From CAWHNT01 sp963830775 (GTDB lineage Bacteria > Pseudomonadota > Alphaproteobacteria > Geminicoccales > Geminicoccaceae): a stretch of DNA of 64,000 bases. The notes beneath the pieces are model-generated. The model made no database searches. It saw only the letters and a list, made by a program, of their open reading frames with translations, and was not told the DNA's origin. The DNA lies in NCBI GenBank assembly GCA_963830775.1, contig CAWHNT010000024.1, forward strand, positions 310,001-374,000, read 5' to 3'. The position numbers were made by a program, and so were the translations under genes. Shown here in pieces: positions 60,319 to 64,000 of the stretch. The stretch's first letter is position 1. Every line of letters begins with the position of its first letter.

Positions 60319-61656
60319 ATGGCACGCACCGTGGCGATCCTCGGCCGGCCCAATGTCGGCAAGTCGACCCTCTTCAACCGGCTGGTAGGCCGCCGGCAGT
60401 CGATCGTCGACGACACGCCGGGTGTCACCCGCGACCGTCTCGACGGCCGCGGCTCGCTGGCCGGGCTCGAGTTCCGGGTCATCGACACGGCCGGGCTCGA
60501 CACCGACCCCAAGGACGACCTCGTGACCCGGCTGCGCAAGCAGACCCTGGCCGGGCTTGCCGAGGCCGATGTCGGCCTGTTCCTGATCGACTCCCGCTCC
60601 GGGGTCATGCCTGCCGACCAGGACATCGCCGACCTACTCCGCCGCCAGGCGAAGCCGATCATCCTCCTCGCCAACAAGAGCGAGAGCGGCGCTGCCCAGG
60701 CCCAGGCGCAGGAGGCCTGGGGCTTGGGCCTGGGCCTGCCGATCCCGATCTCCGCCCGCGAAGGCCAGGGCTTCGCCGATCTCGTCGACGCCCTCCTGCC
60801 GCATCTGGGCGAGGAGAACGAACCCGACGAGGCCGAAGCCGATCGGCCGCTCCGCCTGGCCATCGTCGGCCGGCCCAATGTCGGCAAGAGCACGCTGGTC
60901 AACCGCCTGCTCGGCCTCGAGCGCGTGCTCACCGGCCCCGAGCCCGGCCTCACCCGCGACAGCGTCCGCATCGCCTGGGAGTGGGAGGGGCGCCGGATCG
61001 AGCTCGTCGACACGGCCGGCCTCCGGCGCAAGGCCAAGGTGGAGGAGGCGCTGGAAAAGCTTTCGACCCACGCCACCGTCGAGGCGCTGAAGCGTGCCGA
61101 GGCCGTCACCCTGGTCGTCGACGCCACCCAGTCCTTCGAGCGCCAGGACCTCAACATCGCCCGCCTGATCCTGCAGGAGGGCCGGGCGCTGATCGTCGTG
61201 GTCAACAAATGGGACCTGATCACCGACCAGCAGTCTGCTTTGGCCGACCTCCGCCACGTCCTCGACCACCAGCTGGCCGACGCCCGCGGTGTCACCGTCC
61301 TCCCCCTCTCCGCCGAGACCGGCCAGGGCGTGGAGAAGCTCCTCCCGGCGGTCGTCGAAGCGCACCGGCGCTGGTCCAGCCGGGTCTCGACCGGGGCGCT
61401 CAACCGCTGGCTCCAGGAAGCCCTGGCCCGCCACACCCCGCCGCTGGCCCAAGGGCGCCGGATCAAGATCCGCTACTGCACCCAGACCACCAGCCGCCCG
61501 CCCACCTTCGTCCTCTTCGCCAACAAGCCGGCCGAGGAGATGCCGGAGAGCTATCTGCGCTATCTCACTGGCTCGCTCCGCGAGAGCTTCGACCTGCCCG
61601 GCGTCCCGATCCGCATGCACGTCCGCCAGAGCAAGAACCCCTACGCCGAGCAATGA
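60319..61656 (+). CDS. der: ribosome biogenesis GTPase Der
   Basis: 445-residue protein with two tandem GTPase domains, each with a GRPNVGKST P-loop (residues about 8 and 187), switch G3 motifs DTAG, and G4 motifs ANKS and VNKWD, then a KH-like C-terminal domain (TFVLFANKPAEEMPESYLRY). Needed for 50S subunit assembly. Frame intact. Its stop overlaps the next start (ATGA). Confidence 0.96.
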   Translation: MARTVAILGRPNVGKSTLFNRLVGRRQSIVDDTPGVTRDRLDGRGSLAGLEFRVIDTAGLDTDPKDDLVTRLRKQTLAGLAEADVGLFLIDSRSGVMPADQDIADLLRRQAKPIILLANKSESGAAQAQAQEAWGLGLGLPIPISAREGQGFADLVDALLPHLGEENEPDEAEADRPLRLAIVGRPNVGKSTLVNRLLGLERVLTGPEPGLTRDSVRIAWEWEGRRIELVDTAGLRRKAKVEEALEKLSTHATVEALKRAEAVTLVVDATQSFERQDLNIARLILQEGRALIVVVNKWDLITDQQSALADLRHVLDHQLADARGVTVLPLSAETGQGVEKLLPAVVEAHRRWSSRVSTGALNRWLQEALARHTPPLAQGRRIKIRYCTQTTSRPPTFVLFANKPAEEMPESYLRYLTGSLRESFDLPGVPIRMHVRQSKNPYAEQ

Positions 61657-63883
61657 GCGCCGACCCGCCTCTGTCCCGGCCGCTGCTCTACGGCCTGTTC
61701 TTCGTCTCGGCTTCTCGGCCCTTGTCTACCAGACCGCCTGGCAGCGCCTCCTGGGCCTGTTCAGCGGCTCCGACACGGTCTCGGCCACGATCGTGGTCGG
61801 TGCCTTCCTGCTCGGGCCTGGGCCTGGGCAGCCTGTGGGGTGCCGCCCTGGCCGACCGGCTGACGCGGCGCGGCGCCGTCGCGGCCTTCGCGCTGTGCGA
61901 GATCGGCATCGCCGTCTTCGCCGCGCTGAGCCCGACCCTCTTCTACGACCTGCTCTTCGGCGAGCTGATAGCACTCGCCCGCCGGGTCGATCTCGTGGCC
62001 GCCCTGACCTTCCTGGCCCTGCTGCCGCCGACCCTGCTCATGGGCCTGTCGCTGCCGCTGCTGGCACGGGCGATCGCGGGCCCGCTCGAGGCCGTCGCCA
62101 CCGACATCGGGCTGCTCTACGGCGTCAACACGGCCGGGGCCGCGGTCGGCGCCTTCGCCGCCGGCTGGCTGCTCATCGGCACGCTGGGCTATGCCGGCAC
62201 GATCTATGTCGGGTGCGGTGCTGAACCTCGCGGTGGCGGCCGGGATCTGGTTCGCCCGCCGCGGGATGCCGCCGGAGACCGCGACCGGCCGCCGCCCGGG
62301 CGGTGCTGCCCCGCTCTGGCACGCCCACCGGCAGGTTTGGACCTGGAGCGGCCTCGCCTTCCTCTCCGGCTTCCTCGTCATCGCGCTGGAGATCGTCTGG
62401 TTCCGGCTCCTGGGCGTGCTGATGCAGAGCAACGCCTACGCCTTCTCGCTGGTGCTCGCCGTGTTCCTCATGGGCGACGCGCTGGGCATCGTCGCCGGCG
62501 CCTTCCTGGCCCCGCGGGTGCGGGACCTGCGCCGCCTCTTCCTCTGCCTCCAGGGGGCGATGGCGGCCTCGGCCCTCCTGGCCGTGCTGGCGCTCCATCT
62601 CGCCCACTACGCGCTGGGCGGCTTCATCGCCTTCGAGACCGGGTACTACGACACCATCCCGCGCCTGCTGGCGATCATGGCGCTGACGGTGCTGATGGTG
62701 TTCCCGCCGGCCTTCCTGCTCGGCATGTCCTTCCCGATCACCCAGCGCGCGGTGCAGGACGACCCGGCCCTGGTCGGCCAGCGGGTCGGGACCATCCAGC
62801 TCTTCAACATCCTGGGGAACGCCGCCGGCGCTCTGGTCACCGGCCTCCTGCTTCCTCCACTGGCTGGGCGTCTCCGGCACGCTCCGCCTGATCGGCCTCG
62901 CCAGCCTGGCGCTCCTGCTGCCGCTCCTCCTCGCCGGCAGCCGGCGCCTGCCCGGAACGGGCCCTGGCAGCCGCCATCGCCGCCATGGTCCTCCTGCTCC
63001 CCGGCAACCAGCAGCTTTGGGGCAGGCTGCACGGTGCCCGTGAGCCTCAGCACGCCATCGTCGCCGAGGACCGCACCGGCGTCGCCGTCTTCCGCGAGGA
63101 GAAGGAGAGGCGGCCAGGCTGGTGGATCTATATCGGCGGCCACACCCACAGCCGCATCCCTTTCCGCCCTCTCCAGGGTGCCCTGGGAGCGCTGGGCGTG
63201 CTGGTCCACCCGGACCCGCGGTCGGTGCTGATCGTCGGCCATGGTGGCGGTGCCACGCTCTACGGCGCCACCGCCAACCCGGTGACGGAGCGCATCCGGG
63301 TGATCGAGATCATCGGCCCGGTCTACGAGGTCACGCAGCGCCTGGCCGAGCGCACCGGCGATCCCGGCCTCAGCCCGCCTCCTGGCCGATCCCCGGATCG
63401 AGCGCCATGTCGGCGACGGGCGCCATGCCCTGTTCACGGACGAGCGCCGCTACGACGTGATCGAGGCCGACGCGCTCTATCCCCACTCCTCGCATGCCGG
63501 CCTCCTGTTCTCGGCCGAGTTCTTCCGCCAGGTGCGCGGCCGCCTGAATCCCGGCGGCCTTTATGTCCAGTGGCGGGCGTCGGAGCGGACCGAGCGCACC
63601 TTCCGCGCCGTCTTTCCCTACATCGTCCGCATGGGCGACCTCGCCCTTCTCGGCAGCGACGCAGCCGATCACGGTCGACATGGCAGCCCTGGCCGCCCGC
63701 CTGCGCGGTCCCGCCGGCGACCATCTGCGGGAAGGCGGCCTCAACCCGGAGCGGGTCCTGGAGGCGATGGGCAAGCCCGAGCGGAGCTGGCTGCCGGGCG
63801 AGGACCGCCCCAGCCGCCGCCTCAATACCGACCTCTTCCCGCGCGACGAATACTACCTCAACCACCCGATCGACGAGTTCTAG
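61653..63883 (+). pseudogene. fused MFS-like / spermidine synthase-like protein (seven frame breaks)
   Basis: Read across frames the pieces give one protein of 742 codons: an N-terminal membrane half (FSALVYQTAWQRLLGLFSGS, GSLWGAALADRLTRR, LYGVNTAGAAVGAFAAGWLL, FLSGFLVIALEIVWFRLLGV) and a C-terminal SpeE-like methyltransferase-fold half (VLIVGHGGGATLYGATANP, YDVIEADALYPHSSHAGLLF). This matches the fused MFS/spermidine synthase family, of unclear substrate. One lost and six extra bases (about 61711, 61813, 62213, 62850, 62957, 63375, 63662) break it. Start overlaps der. Confidence 0.75.
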
Positions 63884-64000
63884 CTAGCGCTGCCAGCCGT
63901 CGGCGACGGTCACGCCCCGCGCGGCGAGCTGCCGGTGGAAGAAGCTGCCGCCGACGAGCGCCCGGGCACCGGCGCTGGCGATCGAGACCGTGAGCAGGAG
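63884..64000 (-). CDS. C-terminal fragment of an unidentified protein
   Basis: The last 38 residues of a minus-strand gene that begins outside the window: LLLTVSIASAGARALVGGSF then FHRQLAARGVTVADGWQR and a TAG stop. Pattern suggests the end of an enzyme or secreted protein, but I do not recognise the family. It abuts the convergent MFS/SpeE gene. Confidence 0.5.
   Translation of the reverse strand, partial: LLLTVSIASAGARALVGGSFFHRQLAARGVTVADGWQR

Overview
The window is about 70 % GC, gene-dense chromosomal DNA of an alphaproteobacterium, most likely of the Rhodospirillales/Geminicoccales type. The evidence is gene order: aroK-aroB-CNNM, hflK-hflC-DUF2065-degP, atpHAGDC without the F0 genes, and dsbA / M48 protease / aminotransferase / rne / amiC / mrcA / prfB, plus class I PHA synthase, a phasin and a DUF1194 protein. 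The taxonomic call is an inference from content, not a database match. I saw no rRNA, tRNA or CRISPR array.

Layout. 0-3.3 kb: shikimate genes aroK and aroB, then a CNNM/CorC membrane protein. 3.3-7.0 kb: a minus-strand phosphate cluster (DUF47 PhoU-like, PiT, Na/Pi symporter) and a GFA protein. 7.2-11.9 kb: a TPP enzyme with an SDR, a Tat-exported MBL hydrolase, a DUF1194 VWA protein and DinB. 12-18.4 kb: HflKC/DegP membrane proteolysis, the Mrp iron-sulfur carrier, a ParA ATPase and DUF3072. 18.4-24.8 kb: a PQQ-type sugar dehydrogenase and the F1 ATP synthase operon. 24.9-33.5 kb: a DMT exporter, a damaged toxin-antitoxin pair, MscS, an OCD-family enzyme, PHA synthase, and an ECF sigma/anti-sigma pair. 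33.5-38.3 kb: a four-gene Gld-type ABC export operon. 38.3-41.1 kb: nested mobile elements. 41.2-44.9 kb: a helix-hairpin-helix/phasin fusion, a trans-3-hydroxyproline dehydratase homologue, CorA and a second toxin-antitoxin pair. 44.9-64 kb: envelope and translation housekeeping genes, broken by a nuclease gene that carries two insertion sequences.

Two themes stand out. First, mobile DNA uses CTAG as a repeated landing site. A 127-bp MITE bounded by CTAG was split by an IS630 element and is followed by an IS701 element that shares its terminus. Separately, a PD-(D/E)XK/DUF4268 gene was hit at one CTAG and now carries an IS481 and an IS701 element in tandem, with a CTAG at every junction; removing them restores the reading frame exactly. 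Second, roughly 30 single-base frameshifts interrupt otherwise well-conserved genes, including aroB and prfB, which are normally essential. This looks like consensus error more than gene decay, so most frameshifted genes here should be read as probably functional. The +1 site early in prfB is different: it is the classical programmed frameshift.
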